DNA of 64,000 nt from Geosiphon pyriformis (GCA_016748015.1 JAAOMT010000671.1:1-64000), one strand, 5' to 3'; shown: positions 1 to 14,575, counted from the stretch's first letter. Made by a program: numbers and translations. The notes: a model not told the origin generated them from the sequence alone.

Positions 1-345
1 TTAAAATATTTATCATTTATTCCATAATAATTCCTTTGGTAAATAAAATAATAAAATTTTAATAATAAAAATTCAATTTAATCTATATTTTTTAACTTTT
101 CAATTTTCGATTTCCCCGTTTCCCTTTTTTTGTTCATGTTTATCCCGCATCCCGGTTTGTTATTGTATTACCAGATATTAGCCTATCATTTAAGACATGT
201 TTCACGATGCTGAAGCTTCACCACTGTTTGCAAAAGGTCCTGATCAACGTCCCGTCATCACGTCGTTATATCACCTAAATCAAAGGTCACGTTTGTCGAT
301 CATAACTCGTTCTCCTATAAATCGAGGACAATGTAATATCTGATT
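1..345. other. Short flank of near-normal base composition, no gene seen
   Basis: After about base 80 this stretch has a mixed base composition with several CG dinucleotides, unlike the next 40 kb, which has almost none. I found no convincing reading frame or RNA gene. It may be the edge of a non-repetitive host region or a gene flank cut by the window start. Confidence 0.4.
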
Positions 346-1609
346 GATTTGATTTAAAATTTAAAATATTTAAATTGGAAGGAAAAAACCAATTTTTTTT
401 TCTATTGTTTTTAATCATTTTTAATATTTAAAAAGCTTTTTTGATAATTAAAACAACTAAACAACATTTTTTAACCTAATTTTCTTAAATAATAAAGATA
501 CAAAATAGTTTTAATTATTAATAAACCATTTTTTTTAGCTTTAAATAAAAATTTTATTTTATTCAAGATTTTTTTAAGCAATTAATTAAAATTAATCTTA
601 ATATAATTATTATTATTGTAAAAGAAATCTCAAAATCTTTAATTTTTTATTAATCATTTTTTTTTTGTTTATATAGTCAAAAAAATCAAAAACTAATTTT
701 TTGTTTTTTGTTTTAATCTTTTAAATATTTTATAAAACATTAATTTTTTTTTATTAAATATAACTATTATTGTTAATAGTATTATAATTAACAAAAAAGA
801 TTACTTATAATCTTTTTAATAATATTTTAATTTTAAAAAAGTTTATAATTAGTGTTTTAATTAAATAATTTAAAAATATAAAACAGATTCTAATATAAAA
901 ACAGATTCTAATATAAAACAGATTCTAATATAAAAATAAATAAAATACAATAATTAATATTAAATACAAAACAAATAATAAAAGTAAAGCTTCTTAAATT
1001 TTTAAACAAATACTCTAAAAACAAACAAAATAAATATAAATAAATTAGTGGTTCTTTTATTTGGTATTATTAATTTTAAAATAAAAAATAATAAGATTAA
1101 TCTTTTATTTTTGTGTTTTATTATACTAAAATCTAAATAGTTGACTTTTGTAATTAAAAAAAAAATTTGCTTTAAATGTTAATTTGTTTATTATTAGAAA
1201 AAAATATAAAAAAGATATAAATAATTATAAAATTTATATTTATATTAAAAATTAGTTTAATTAGCATTATAGTATTAATTACTAAAAAAACATTTTAATA
1301 AATAATAATTTCAAAAAACAAAAATGTATTCAAATTAAATAATAATTATTAAAAAATATTTTAAAAACATATTATTATAATTTTGTTTAAGTTAATTAAT
1401 TAATTTATAATAAAAAATTATAATAAATTTGTTAAATTAAATTAAATTAAATTAATCTATTGGCTTTCAATTAATTTTTTTTATTTAATAAGAATTTAGT
1501 ATATATAATTAAAACTGTTTTATTTATTTTGTTTATAAGCATTATTATTTATAAACTTAAAAATATTCTAAATAAAACCAATAAAAAATTTGTATATTAA
1601 TTATATATA
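346..1609. other. AT-rich desert, no gene
   Basis: Almost pure A/T with frequent homopolymers and no CG dinucleotides that I can see. No frame is open or resembles a known family. It probably represents transposon sequence mutated beyond recognition, but nothing in the sequence proves that. Confidence 0.6.
883..935. repeat. Three direct repeats of a 17-18 bp unit
   Basis: Three consecutive near-identical copies of a unit beginning ACAGATTCTAATATAAA at 883, 901 and 918. Replication slippage in AT-rich DNA is the simplest origin. No function is evident. Confidence 0.8.
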
Positions 1610-1743
1610 TATTTTTTTTTAGCAAATTATTAAGTAATATCCAACTACTATTTAGTACATAAAATCAAACTAAGTAGTTTAAATTAAATATGACTCATAT
1701 ATTTACTATATATGACTAATCATTTAGACCAGACAAGACAACA

Positions 1744-4700
1744 CTATATATTTATATAAATATACATATTACTACCTAAATCAGAAAAAAAAGCACAAAG
1801 TTTGTGACAGCCAAAACTAACTGCAAAAGATTCAATAACACTAAGCATTTTAACTATATTATCAAAAAGCCTAAACATTATACTATAAGACAATTTTGAA
1901 ATCAAATCACTATTACCAATCAGACCAGCCTTTTTTATATTTATCCTATATCCAGATTTTACCAATTACATCTTAGCATGATATGATTTTATTAAATGCT
2001 TTACATATTTAATGATTTTTAAAGTAGTTTTTTTTTTATCAAAAATTCTAACAGTTTTTACATACCAATCTCTTAATACAAACCCCTTATAAACTATTAT
2101 ATACAGATTTATATTTGAAGAACACTTAAAAAAAGTTTGCAAAATGGCAAAAAAAGACTGCTCATAAGCACTTATAGACATAACTTATCATGTAAAAGCC
2201 TTAGCTAAAATCTCTTTTCAAACTCCAATATCTTAAATACAAGTGAACATATAGTCAAACAACTTTATTTTATTATATAGCAAATACAGCACACCAGAAT
2301 ATCTCTTATCATATAATTTTTTTTTAACTGCCACAAATAGTCATTTATGTAAAGTTTTTATCAAATATGTATATAGATTGGCAGACTTTCTATTGGTAAA
2401 TCCAGAAAGCATATGCAAATTAAGATGCCAAATCTTTGCAGTAACCACCTAATTAACATCCTTAATTAGCATACTTAAAATCATACTGTGGTCAGGACCA
2501 GCTTTTTAATAAATATAACAAACAAACCTATATAAATTTCAGACAAAATTATAGACATTACCAAACACAGCTATGTTTTTAGCCACCAGAAAACATTTTT
2601 ATACTCTTATTGGCAAAAAAAAAGAGTGTAAACAATCTTGTTTGTCATTATATCAGCCTTCATATTGTCATAAATACCCAAATGTTCTTTGATTTTTATC
2701 TAATTCACTGCAAAATTTTTATTCCTAATCAGATTAGCAATATGTTTTTTTTCTATTCAGCATTGATTATAAAAGTCTGATACAACAAATAATATCTTAA
2801 ACACATATGTATTAATAGCAGCTTGGCTGTCAAAACAAAAGCCCATATACTCCAACACTAACACTCATATTTACAACTGAAAAATATGCAGCTGTCTTAT
2901 TAGTAACATCAGCAGAACTAGCATTTTTTAATGAACTATCTATATAAATCTCAAACAAATCAGACTAAATCTCATATAAACTACTCCAAATATCAGAAAA
3001 TCTTTTAGATTTTAAAATATTCAAGCTTAACAACTAATTAGTCTTAACAGATTTACTCAACACAAAACTTTTATTATGCAAAAATTTTGATGTAAGCTCA
3101 AACTAATAAGGCACAAAATCTTTAAAATTCAGCTTCTTCTATTAACAAAAAGTCTTTCAATTTATTATGTTGTTCTTTTTATTAAAAAATTTATCACTAA
3201 AAGCAATCTTAAATTGCTTTAAAAAGCAAACAAAACTAAGATACATGGTTTTTTCCAAAATTATTGACATCAAAAAATTACTGAAACTATAAAAAACATT
3301 AGACAAATTTTTTATCAAAAACAGCTTATTGTCTAAAAAGATTTTTACTATTCCAGCCAGAAAATTATTCACTGGACTAACATGTAACTTGATAAAAAAT
3401 AGCAAGAGATTCAAAAAAGTCCAATCCAAAACCTGTAAATCTAAGAATCTATGATTAAATAAGTGTTCGAAAATATCCAAAACATTAGAAAAAAAGATTA
3501 AGACAACTAATTTTTTTTCAGATTGCACTTGCTTAAATAATTTCAGATCTATAAAAAAAAATAATACAAAGCCTCAATAAGAAAATCACAGAGCAAATAG
3601 ATTTTAGACTTAAGATCTTTTCTAATTATAACATCTTACTTATAATACATACTTGACAAGACAAAACTAAACTAAGTCTTATAACTGACTATGAACTATA
3701 AAACAGCTAACACTAAATAGCTTTTCTGAACACCACATTGACAAAAATTCAAACATTAGAATAAGTCTTGGCCATACTTGGCTTGAATAATTCTTCAATT
3801 AACACTAAATATCTATGTATCTTATTCTTTTTGGCAATCAAAATTAGATAACTACTAATATTCAAAAAAGCAACTCTAACTCTCTGATTGATAGAAATAA
3901 CCACTGTTTTTTCATTGTTAATTGAGATATTATTGATTATAAAAAACTTACTGGCAATATTTAAAGCATACTAAGTAAAAGTTTGACAACTTTTAATTCA
4001 AATTGTGTTATTAACAAATATATCATCTGCAAAAAAAGAGAACATCCTATTGTTATTTTCAATTTTGCCAGTCTTTGCCACAAACTTAGTATTGATTTAA
4101 TATCTGCACAAATGTTCATACTTTTTAATTTTGTATAAGAGTAGATTATAAAAAATTTTTCAAAGAAGAAGTAAGAAGACTTTGTTCTAATTCAAATTAT
4201 TATATATCTTATAGTTATCCAAAAAACCAAAATTAGTCATTATTTTATTAACTTTATTTTTATGTATGTTGTCAAAAAATTTAATAAACCTATTACACAT
4301 TTTGATTCATTACAAATTAGGTCTTAAGTAGTACCAACCAACCAAATCATATGCTTTGTGTATATTTTATAAGACCAATTAGAGTTTTTTATTCTTCTTA
4401 AAAACATTTTCAATTATTAACCCAACAGCAAACACAGAAAACTGAGTAGATATACTTTTTAAAACCAAAAAATTATCATTTTAAAGAATACCAAACTTGC
4501 TATATATAGACAAAATTTGATTAAATAGGATCTTAAAAAAAACTTTTCTGGCAGTTTTGATTAAAACAATAAGTTAAGTGTTTGTTAAAACCCTATTTTA
4601 CTCATAAGGTTTAGAAATTATTAAGACTCAAGCTTTCTTTTATAAAGTAAAAACATTACTGATAAACAAACATACATTTAACAAATTTAAAAAATATTTC

Positions 4701-6325
4701 ACTATCTTATTACTATTATGCTTTTAAAGTTTGTTAGGAATGCTAAACAAATTAGCAACTTTGCTATCAGACAAACCATTAATTACCAAAAGCAATTTTC
4801 TTATACTGATCTTTTTTATTATATTAGAAAAAACATTATCTCTTATGTAATTCAATAGTATATATTAGTAAGCCCAAAGATTAGGCATTGTTATAGGTAC
4901 AGCTCACTTTTTTGTCCAATTTTTTATTATCTTATTAACACTGAGCTTCACCTTCTCTGGTTCCAGAACCAACTTACTATTTATTATCAAATGATCTAAA
5001 ACCACTTTGCAAAAAGACTGATTCAAAATGCTCTTAATCATACTATCTTTATTAGAACTAAAATTTTCCATGTGCTTTTGAATTGCCTTCCTAATAGATG
5101 TTTTTTCAGCCAATTTTGACTTGTATATCTTGAATTTTCTGTACTCTTTTCAAACCAATGACAAATGTCTGAAAATATTCATTAGTTTTTTATTATTCTG
5201 AACTATGTTTATGACTATAAAAGTCTTACTATTATCCAAAGTTGACTATTTTTTAATAAAACAATTGAATCCAAACATGTTATTTAAGTTCAACTTCTTA
5301 ATAATTTTGGCAATTAACAATTTTAATTCAAAAAACTTAAAAAACTACTTGTTTTTTAAACATTAAAATTTACTAAACCAATATTTCAAAAATATTTCAT
5401 TAGCCAATTCCACTATTATCTTTTTTAGCAGCATCTACATAACATCTAAATTAACACAAGTCTTAGCTTTTGAAAACTTATCTTTTACTACCAAAAGCTT
5501 GACAGAAAAACATTTCTCAAATTGTATCTACTTAGTATTATCTGTATTTTTAATTTTGAACTTCTAATAATTTTTATTAGCTTGTTTGTATAAGCCATTT
5601 AAATAAATATTTAAAAGTCCACCCAAACCAATCAAAACCAAGACAGTTTTGTGATTAGTGTTAAAAAATATAGATACAGAATCAATTTCATGATTAACAA
5701 CTATTGATAATAAATTTTCATTAACAAAAATATAATTTATAACTTTTTTTACACTTCTTGAGTTGTTTTAAGTTGAGACTTTGATTAATAAATGCTTACT
5801 AAATAAGTTGACTAAACCCAAATTCAGACAAAACTTGAAACTTACACTCTTTTCAGACTCATTTTTATTAAAATTCTTATCTAAGACCACAAAAATGCTG
5901 GAGTTAACAGCTTTGGCAATAAAAGAGTTGATCTCTAAAGCCTGACCAAACTTAGCTTCAGTAAAAACACTAATATACAGACCCAAAACCATGACTGAAA
6001 ACTTGCTCTTAAAGAGAAATTATATTAAAACAACACAACCAAAAATTTTTTCTATCTTGAAAACATGTTGAGCCAAAGAATTATTCATAATATTAATTAT
6101 TTTAGCACTAAAAAAACATTTTTCCAAATCAGATGTAAAGATTCATATCCTCACAAACTTATTTGCAATCCAAAATTTGATATTAGATCTTAACTTTGTT
6201 TTTATTATAAAAGAAACTATAATATCCAAATTTATATGTTAACATCTTTCTGTTTAGCAAGAATATTAATATCTTTAATATTACAAGTAACAAACTTTTA
6301 TACTAAATCTGTTATTGAAAAAAAA
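1744..6325 (-). pseudogene. LINE1 ORF2 remnant (endonuclease, RT, RNase H)
   Basis: Fragments of the ORF2 polyprotein survive in several minus-strand frames. Residues from 5,992 to 5,768 match the APE-type endonuclease, with the GDFN box degraded to KNFN. The RT catalytic box lies near 4,010-4,035 and reads FVNN instead of FVDD. The segment 3,528-3,157 matches the linker between RT and RNase H. The fragment 1,965-1,744 is the C-terminus, preserving AGLIGNSDL and SFAVSFG. Intact ORF2 would perform target-primed reverse transcription. This copy cannot be active. Boundaries come from colinearity with the copy at 56.8-61.5 kb. Confidence 0.8.
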
Positions 6326-6329
6326 GATA

Positions 6330-8245
6330 TTTTGCACCTAAATTAAAATTGTCTACCTTAATTATTAAGTCTATAACTATAGTTAACAAATTGTCTATGT
6401 TTTTTTCTAACTTTGAAGCAAATAATTAATCAAAAACTACTGTTTTTACAACAGTCTTATTATTAATGGCTGCACCCAAACTCTCACTTATTATTATATT
6501 CACCTCTTGATTTTGTAATAAAGAGGTCACTAATAGCTAACATTTAGGATTAGACTGGAAAACCATTGGTTTAAATGCATCTAATCTTTTAGTCAGCTTG
6601 TCAATCTGTTTTATAAAACTGATAAGACTGTATTTAAGAATGGCAAACTTAATACTAACTTCTAAAAAAACCAGTGAGATAAGTTTAATATCCAAAAATA
6701 AATCAGTATTGAAAAAAACCAAAAACACTACATAAAAAACAGAACTATTAGCAATCTAAGCCCAAGTTTTTTCATCAAAAAACACCAGATAAACAATTAG
6801 AGCCTGTTTTTTTTTATATATATTGGCTAAACAAATCTGATCTTGAGAAATAACTACTTATTTATTACAAACTCCAAGATTTTTATCTGTCAAACACATA
6901 TTAAAAATATGACTAAATTGTTTATGCAGAACACAACAGGCCAAAAAAAAACCAGTCCAACATAAATTCACATTTTTAAAAACCAGAGTAGAATCAATAA
7001 CAGCTGTTTTAGATGTCTCATTAATAATACAAATTATAGCATACCTATTATGTACATATAAACTTAAATTATAATCAATATAAAAAGTTTTTTTATCATA
7101 TAATTTCAACAAATCAGAAAGATTATGGGCAGTAGTACTAACTGGCAAAGTATACAATAATGCCTAATAAAGATTTTTGAATATTCATAATTGTTTATTA
7201 TTAATTACCAAAGTCATATATACAGAATCTTTTTTTATGAAAACTGATTATTTAGAAGTAACCAGACAGGCAATATCTGCTAACTTTAACTTAACTAAGA
7301 TCTTTTGCCAAAAACCAATTAATTGTATTTTAATTGAAGTAATCTTGCCAAATTTGGAAAAAACTGTTTTTACTGTTAATTTAAAAGGATTTACTGAGAT
7401 CTTCTTAACAATTACTTCTTGATCCATACAGCTATTTGTTTTTCTTATATTATTATTAACCAGAATTTTCTTATTGATAGCCAAATTTTTTGCCTTTTTC
7501 AAACTTAACTCAAATATAAAAAAGATCTGATTATTTCAAAAAATTTTAAGAAAGTAAAAGCTCTTTTAAAACCATTAATATGATAAAAATTTTTTTTTAC
7601 AGCAATCAACTTAATATAATTGGTTTTGCCAGATACAGCAGACAGTTTAATATCTAAAACAAAAGATTTAATTGGTTTAAAACTATGTTTTTCTGAGACA
7701 TATAATCCAGTTAATAGTATTAAGCCAACAAACTTAGAAAAAAGCATCAAAATATTATTATCATTACTCATATTATTGAACATTAGAACTTTTAGTGGAT
7801 TTCCCAATATATATATTCAAATACAAATTTTTTTAGATATTGTTTTATCCTTATTTTTATTACTTTCAAAAGTATTTAAGTCTACATAACTGGTTTTTTT
7901 GACAAATATGTTTTTTATATTTTTTATGTTAAAAAAACTATTAACACTATTAGTCATGCTACCAATCTTGCTACTTTAAGATACTGCAGATTTCGTATTA
8001 GAGACATCAATATTCATTAAATTCAAAGATTTAGTAGATAAGTTAATTATATTACTATTAGCTTTAAATTTTTTTGGCTTTTTATACAACATATCATAAG
8101 AGTAAACACTCTCTACATGCTTTTTTTTGGTGTTAAAACAGATCTTCAACCCAGCCAAATCAGAGTCAGAACTATTAGCAAATGAACTTACTAATTTTAT
8201 TACTATAAATAGAAGTATATTTGAAAAAATAACTAAGGAAAACAA
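6330..8245 (-). pseudogene. LINE1 ORF1 remnant (nucleic-acid-binding protein)
   Basis: Minus-strand pieces align in order with LINE ORF1. An N-terminal lysine-rich region lies at 8,245-7,976. The stretch containing KSFVLDIKLSAVSGKTN is at 7,807-7,505, an RRM-like segment at 7,502-7,248, and a segment starting YTLPVSTTAHNLSDLL at 7,157-6,858. The last ends in a degenerate knuckle, CVLHKQFSHIFNMC, in which one cysteine has been replaced. ORF1 proteins of this type coat the element RNA. Breaks between the pieces are stops and frameshifts. Confidence 0.75.
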
Positions 8246-8340
8246 AAAAAAAGGAAAAAAGAAAAGTTATATTTTTGATCAATTTTTTGTTTTTGTCATG
8301 GTCAAGAAATTGACAAGAAAAAGATTTTTTTTATATTTTT

Positions 8341-10420
8341 ATTATTAATAATAAAATAAAATATATTATTATTTGTTTTAAATTTAAGAAATTTTTGAAT
8401 AAAATTTATTATATAATTTTTGTTTTAATAAAGTTAATTTATTATAAGTTAAATTAAATTTAATTTGTTATAAAAAATGTAAAAATTTTAAAAATTCTGA
8501 ATTAAAATATAATTTTCTTAAAAATTTATTTTTAAAAATTAATTATTTTTATTTTTTTAATTTTTATGTTAAAAAAAATATTTTTATTTTATATTTGTTT
8601 ATTTTTAATAGAAAATTATAAACTTAAGTAATTTTTTTTGGTTGTATTTTTAATTATAATAATAATTTAAATCTAATTTTGATATTTTTTTTAAAATTGC
8701 TTTTTTAACAGTAAAATTAAAATTAAATATGTTAAATTATAATTTAAAACTTTATTTTAATAATATTTTCAAGTTAAATACTTTGTTTATACTTGTTTTT
8801 TCTGTTTAATAATTGTTTTTTTTAGTATTAATATTTAATTTTATTATTTTAAGTTAAATAGTCTTAAAACTAAATTTGCTAAGCTTTTAATATTATATTT
8901 TTAAAATTAAATAATTTGTTTTTTTTAATAAATAGTTTTATTTAAAAAATTATTATATGTAATATAAAAAGAATAAATAATTTTATAAAGTAAAAAAACA
9001 TTATAAAATAATATAAAAATATAAATAGTTTAATATTTATTATTATTAAAACTAAATTAAAAAATTATATTTAAATTATAAATAAATTTAATGATATAAA
9101 AGTTTTTATTTTTAGTCTAAATTTTAATTATTTAAATTTTAATATTGTAATTATTATAAATAATAATTTAATAAATATATATATATATATAATTTTTGAT
9201 AAACTTTTTGTTTTAATTTTAGAATTTTATGTTAACTTATTAATAATATAAATTTTTAATTAATATCAAAAAAAAGTTTTTAATTGATAAAAAAAAAAGT
9301 ATTTAAATTTGATGTTAAAAAAAATTCTTAATTAATATTTTTATAAAAACATAATTAACTTAAGTTAATATATGAATTTTTTAATAATTAAAAATATAAA
9401 TAAAAACTTTTTTGTGGTTTTAAATAATAATTTGAATAAAAATAATTTAAAAAATATCTTAATTTTAAGAAATATTTGAATTTTATTTTGATTTTAATAA
9501 ACAGTTTAATAATTAAGATTATAACTTAAAAAAATTTAAAAAATATAAATTTTATTAATATTATAACTGATTATAAAGTTTTAAATATAAATAAATATTT
9601 TAATATTAATTATTAAGCTGTTTTTATTTAGTGAACTTAAATAGTTTATTAAATATATAATTAATTTTTTATAAAAATAAACAAATAAAAATAAATAAAA
9701 ATACAATTTCAAAAATACAAATAATACTAAGTAAATTTATTTTAAAAATATTTTTTTATTAAAAGCAATTGATTTAATTAAAAAGTTTAATAATTAAACA
9801 AAATAAAAATTCAAATATAATGGCAAATTTTTATTATAATATTGTGTATTATTTAATTAATAAAATTTTTGCTAAAATATAATTTTATAATTAAAAAATT
9901 ATTTAAGTATTTCAAGTTGAAATTTTTAATTTTTAAAATTGTTAAAATTAAATCTTATAATATTTTTTTTGTATTAATAAATCTGTAATTATATTTTAAC
10001 AATACTAAAACTTTAATTGTTTAAAGTTTAATAAATACAAATTCTAATATTAATAATATTTATTTTATTTTAAACAAAATAAAAAATGTATTTAAGTTTT
10101 ATAAATTTTAAATTAAAAAGTTTAAAATTAAATTTGCTGTTTTTAAATATATAAAAAGTTTTGTTATTAATAAAATTATATAATTTAAAATATTTTAAAA
10201 AATTTATTTTAAATTATCTTATTGTAAATAATATTAAAAAAAATAAAAAAATAAAAAGCAAATTATGTTAAATATTTTTTTAATTTATGTTAATAATAAT
10301 ATATTTTCTGATATAATAATAATAATTAATAAATTATTCAATATAATTAAAAAACTGTTAATTTATTTAATATTGTTAATAAACTTTGAAAATATTACAA
10401 TAAATTTGATTTAAAGCTAT
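8341..10420. other. AT-rich desert, no gene
   Basis: About 2 kb of A/T-dominated sequence without open frames, CG dinucleotides or recognisable repeats apart from simple AT runs. It separates the 5' end of LINE1 from the 3' end of LINE2. I see nothing else in it. Confidence 0.6.
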
Positions 10421-11568
10421 TTTTTTTTTATTAAATTTAATAAATACAGCCCAATTATTACCTAAAAACATATAATCATATAAGATCTTATATTAAATAT
10501 AACTTATGCTTTTTTTATATATGACCAACCATTCAAATCAATTAAAACAGCATTATACATCTAAATTATTTACTATAAAGAAGTTACATAAGAAACTGAA
10601 TTATATACTACTTAAATGAAAATATAGACCAAAGTAAATATAAATACTTAATTTAATACCAAAATTGTGAATTATTTTATAAGACCACATAAAACTAATT
10701 ACAACTAGAATTACAGATCTGTTATATGATAATAACTTATGTTTCTTATAATACACTTTTAATTTAGTTGTTAGTAATTATATAACAGATTTATAATTTT
10801 TAGCAAAATATTAGACCAAATTAATAACTAATAATTCATTATTTGATTTATCTTTTAATAAACTTATTGTATCAATTATTCAATTTTTTATTACAAAATT
10901 TTTAGCTAATAATATATATAAACAATTAAAAAATCCAGTTTTATAAAAGTAATAAATTATTATACAGTTAGCAATATAAATATCTAGCAAATTAGTCTAT
11001 TTTTTATGACATTTGAAATCAAATTTTTTCTGATATAATCATCATATATATATAAAAACATATAATCTAAATTCTTTATTAGTTTATACTAAATATACAA
11101 CACATTAGGATAACTTAGATTATATAATTTTTTTTTCTTGGCTACAAGTAATTAGTAGTATAAAATCTTTATAAAATAAGACTGAAATATTATAAAAGCA
11201 AAACTTGTAAAGTTAAACTGAATTCAATTATTAAAATATCATATATTAAAAGTTTAATACATATCAAAAAGATTACAAAAAGATTTATTTACAATACTAT
11301 TTGCATACTTAAATTCTCAACCAATAAAATTAATAGTTTTAAACAGACTTCTAACAAAATAATAGATATTTTTAAAAACAAATTTGTCTTTTATAACAAA
11401 AAAGCACTATAATATCTTAATAGGCAGTATAAAATTAGACATAGTAGTAGTATTGGCAAAAAAATTTACATATTCATTGCCAATAATCTCAAAATAACTT
11501 TTAATCTTGTTCTAGTTAATTGACAAATTTTTTAACACAATAATTTGACAAATATATTCTTTTTCTAT

Positions 11569-11976
11569 TTAACATTTATTATAAAAGTCTGGTTTGACAT
11601 TTTTTATAATTAAAATACACATATCCAATAACACTTTACTATTTATAAACAATACTATTAAACTGAATATGAGAATACAGTTTAAAATAAAAACAATAAT
11701 CTGCAGTTCTATAAAAGTTAAGAAAAGTAAATTATAAATTTTAACTCTTATACTTATGTTAACATTCAAAAAATAAGTAGCAGCATTACTATAAATATTT
11801 ATAAATCTCAAATTTTTGACTGATCTATCTATATAAATAACTACTTTATTAGTCTTTTTTTTCATAAAACATTTTTTAACAAAGCCAATATTATATAAGC
11901 AGCTACTAAAAGTAAGACAATATGTCAAAGCACAATTGTTATTCAAACTATTATTTTTAATAAATTCAGTTAACAA
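11569..11976 (-). pseudogene. LINE2 RNase H region remnant
   Basis: An open minus-strand stretch of 135 codons aligns with the RNase H part of the LINE at 60.1-60.45 kb. Shared islands include YIDRSVKNL (YTDSSVKDL in the other copy), AATYFLNVNISIRVK and the closing PDFYNKC. Tandem loss of glycines and aspartates fits directional G-to-A mutation. It is a fragment of a larger ORF2 and not a gene by itself. Confidence 0.75.
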
Positions 11977-12581
11977 ACTAAACCACTTAAGAATTGGATT
12001 CTTAAAATTCAGTTTTTTTTATTTGTGAAATGTATTTTATGTAAAATATGTGTTATAAGAGTTTAAAAACTAGTTTACAAAAACAATACCAAACTTTTTA
12101 AGTAAACTTACTACTTTTATATATTATTCTAACTTTAAGACATCTGTAATTACTGGCCTAAAAAACATTAGATATGTTATTGCTTAAAAACAAATCACAA
12201 AATACCAGAGTGTTTATTATATCTGTTAAAAAATAATTTATGAAAGTAATTAATAATATAGTCAAAAAACTAAGAGGTTGTCAGAATATCTAATTGATAA
12301 TTTGTAAATTTATAGCTCTATATTTAAACAAATTGCCAAGAATATCTTCTGAATTGGCATAAATTATTAATTAACCAGTAAATTTTTGGTTTATATCCAT
12401 TTGAATGTTTTAAAATTATACAACTTGGGATGAAAAATAGCTTTATTGAAAAAATTCTTAAGTAAATTGGTTTTGAGTTTTAATTTTTTTGTTAGTATTT
12501 TGTTCTATTTTTTATACATACTTACCAATATGTAACTAAATTGCCATTTATAACCAATTAGGAATTACAAAACAACAGACA

Positions 12582-12764
12582 TTAGATATAAGAATTGTTA
12601 TCAAAAACAGTCTTTTTTAGAATTAAATTTGTAAAAAATTTTATGTCTAAATATGTTTTAATAAGATTTGAATAGAAAAAATCTTTTGTAAACAAAAAAA
12701 TACCCAAATATTTATAAGTTTTACTTTTTTTTGCTATTAAAATATTCAATCTATTTATTATCAA
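12582..12764 (-). pseudogene. LINE2 ORF2 fragment downstream of RT
   Basis: The 60-codon minus-strand frame contains YKYLGIFLFT and DIKFFTNLILKKTVF. It aligns with YRYLDIFLST-like and LKFFTNLVLRKMVF sequence at 59.29-59.41 kb of the plus-strand LINE. It marks the end of the RT/thumb region in this copy. Flanking sequence continues the alignment through stops and frameshifts. Confidence 0.75.
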
Positions 12765-13640
12765 ATAAAAATTTTTTACTCTTTAATTAATAGAAATAGC
12801 AATTGTTTTTTTTATATTAATTGAAATATTATTGATATAAAAAAATTTATTAGCTATATCCAAAATATACTGAATAGCAAACATGTTATTTTTAATTTAA
12901 ATCATATTATTTACAAAAGCTTTAACTACCAAAAAAGATGTTTTGCTATTTCTAAGATTTTGTTTGCCAGTTTGTATAAAAAACTTAGAATCTATTCTGT
13001 AATTATATGTATAGTCATGCTTTTTAACTTCACAAAGTAAAAAATTATAGAAGATTCTTTACAGTAGTAGCAAAAAAACTTTATTTTGATTTAGTCTATT
13101 ATAAATAATATGTTCTGTTATAAGTCCTAAAATCTGTTTTTACTTATTTGATCTGATTATTGTATATTTTTAAAAAATTTAATAAAATAAAAACATATTT
13201 TAATTCTATCTAAACTGTTTTTTAAGTAATGCTACCCAATAGAATCATATATTTTATATATATCTTAAAAAACCAATTACAGTTTTCTGTTTTTTTTCAA
13301 TGCATTCTAAATTATAGAACCAACAATAAAAATTGGAGTTTAAGTAAATGTGTCTTTTAAAACTAAAAAATTATTACTATATAAAACATTAAACTTACTA
13401 TATACTAAAGAAATTTTATTTAAAAAAAACTTTAACAAGATTTTTTGAACTATTTTAATCAAGGCTATTGGCTTGATATTAATAAGAGTTTTTTTTTAGT
13501 TATATAGTTTTAGTATTATAAAAATTTAGGCTCTTTTTTACTATATAAAAACTGTTCTAACCCTAAACACTCATTAAAAATATTCAATAAATTATCTAAT
13601 ACTTACATATTATTATGTTTTCATAGCTTATTAAGAATGC

Positions 13641-14575
13641 TATTACTTATAAAAAAAGTACAAGAAAGAAAAATAGAAAAAACAGAAAGAAAAATAAACC
13701 AATAGAAAAATAGTATTTAATAAGTAAACACAATATCAAAAAATTATAACATATTGCTTAACAATGTACATATTGTTAATAAATTATGGTATACTGCTCA
13801 ACAATGAACACATTGTCAGAAAATCATAACATATTGTTTAGTAATAAACATATTGTCAAAGAAAATAAAATATATTGCTTAAAAAAATATAAAATCTCAT
13901 ATAACAAAAATTATATATATATAATAAGAATATTAGAAGCAAAAAAGATAGAATTGATTAAAAAGAATCAATTACAATCTATTAATTATTTAATACCTCT
14001 TTCTTTAAAAGATAATTTTTTTACAACTTAAAGTGAAATTAAATTACATATTAATAAAATATTAATTAGTACTTGAATTTATGTTATTATTACTTGATTA
14101 AAAAATATTAATTAATTTTCTACTATCAACATTCTATGTTGATAAAATTCAATATTTAATTATACTAAAACAATAACTCTTGATTACAGTTATTGATAAG
14201 ATATTAACTTTTTATTTTTTTTTATTTTTTTTATTTTTTTTTGTTTTGTTTCTTGGTTGTTTACTAATTAATTAAAAAAGATTAAGTGCTAAGTATTTAA
14301 TGTCAAGAATAGTCTGATAAAAAACTCGAAAATAAGAATAGAAATTTAAAAATAGCTTACCAAAAAAGCATGACTGTCAAAATAAACTGGTCATCATATT
14401 GAAAAAAAAAATTCACAAAAAAAACTATCAATTGAATCTCTGTCTATTATACAAAGAACTCAATCAAAACCTTTAAACTCTAAAAACTTTCAGAAATTAC
14501 CAATATTATCAACTATTGAACACCAAGTTACAGATTTATTATTTGTTTCAGCATTCTAAATAATTATTTGTAACA
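13641..14575 (+). mobile_element. Solo LTR of the gypsy A family inside LINE2
   Basis: The 935-bp segment is colinear with the two LTRs of gypsy A (15,591-16,512 and 27,032-27,911). It shares TTAAGTGCTAAGTATT, ATTATACAAAGAACTC and CAAGTTACAGATTT. It ends in TAACA and starts TATTACTT, the mutated form of TGTTACTT. Flanking bases are ATGC (13,637-13,640) and ATAA (14,576-14,579), at the position where the intact LINE reads ATAC, so a mutated 4-bp target duplication is likely. No internal region remains, so LTR-LTR recombination probably removed it. Confidence 0.85.
13746..13865. repeat. Three tandem 40-bp units within the solo LTR
   Basis: Units begin at 13,746, 13,786 and 13,826. Each carries an ATATTG/ACATTG-type motif repeated at the same spacing. 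The array occupies the place where the other gypsy A LTRs carry a roughly 20-bp tandem array, so the LTR family has variable internal repeats near its 5' end. Confidence 0.75.

Larger units (their letters stand above)
1610..8340 (-). mobile_element. LINE1: ancient, heavily decayed non-LTR retrotransposon
   Basis: Read on the minus strand, the segment is colinear with the better preserved LINE at 54.8-61.6 kb. It has ORF1 (RRM-like region then a zinc knuckle), an endonuclease, a reverse transcriptase, RNase H and the conserved C-terminus, in that order. A T-run at about 1,611-1,620 is the complement of a 3' poly(A) tail, so the copy seems full length. Stops and frameshifts occur throughout and both catalytic aspartates of the RT box are gone. 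The N-terminal ORF1 sequence differs from the 54.8-kb copy, so it belongs to a second subfamily. CG dinucleotides are nearly absent. Confidence 0.85.

Noticed and set aside
13730-14031. Plus-strand ORF of 81 codons at 13,786
   Set aside because: It falls inside the tandem array of a solo LTR. The apparent coding is due to the repeat.
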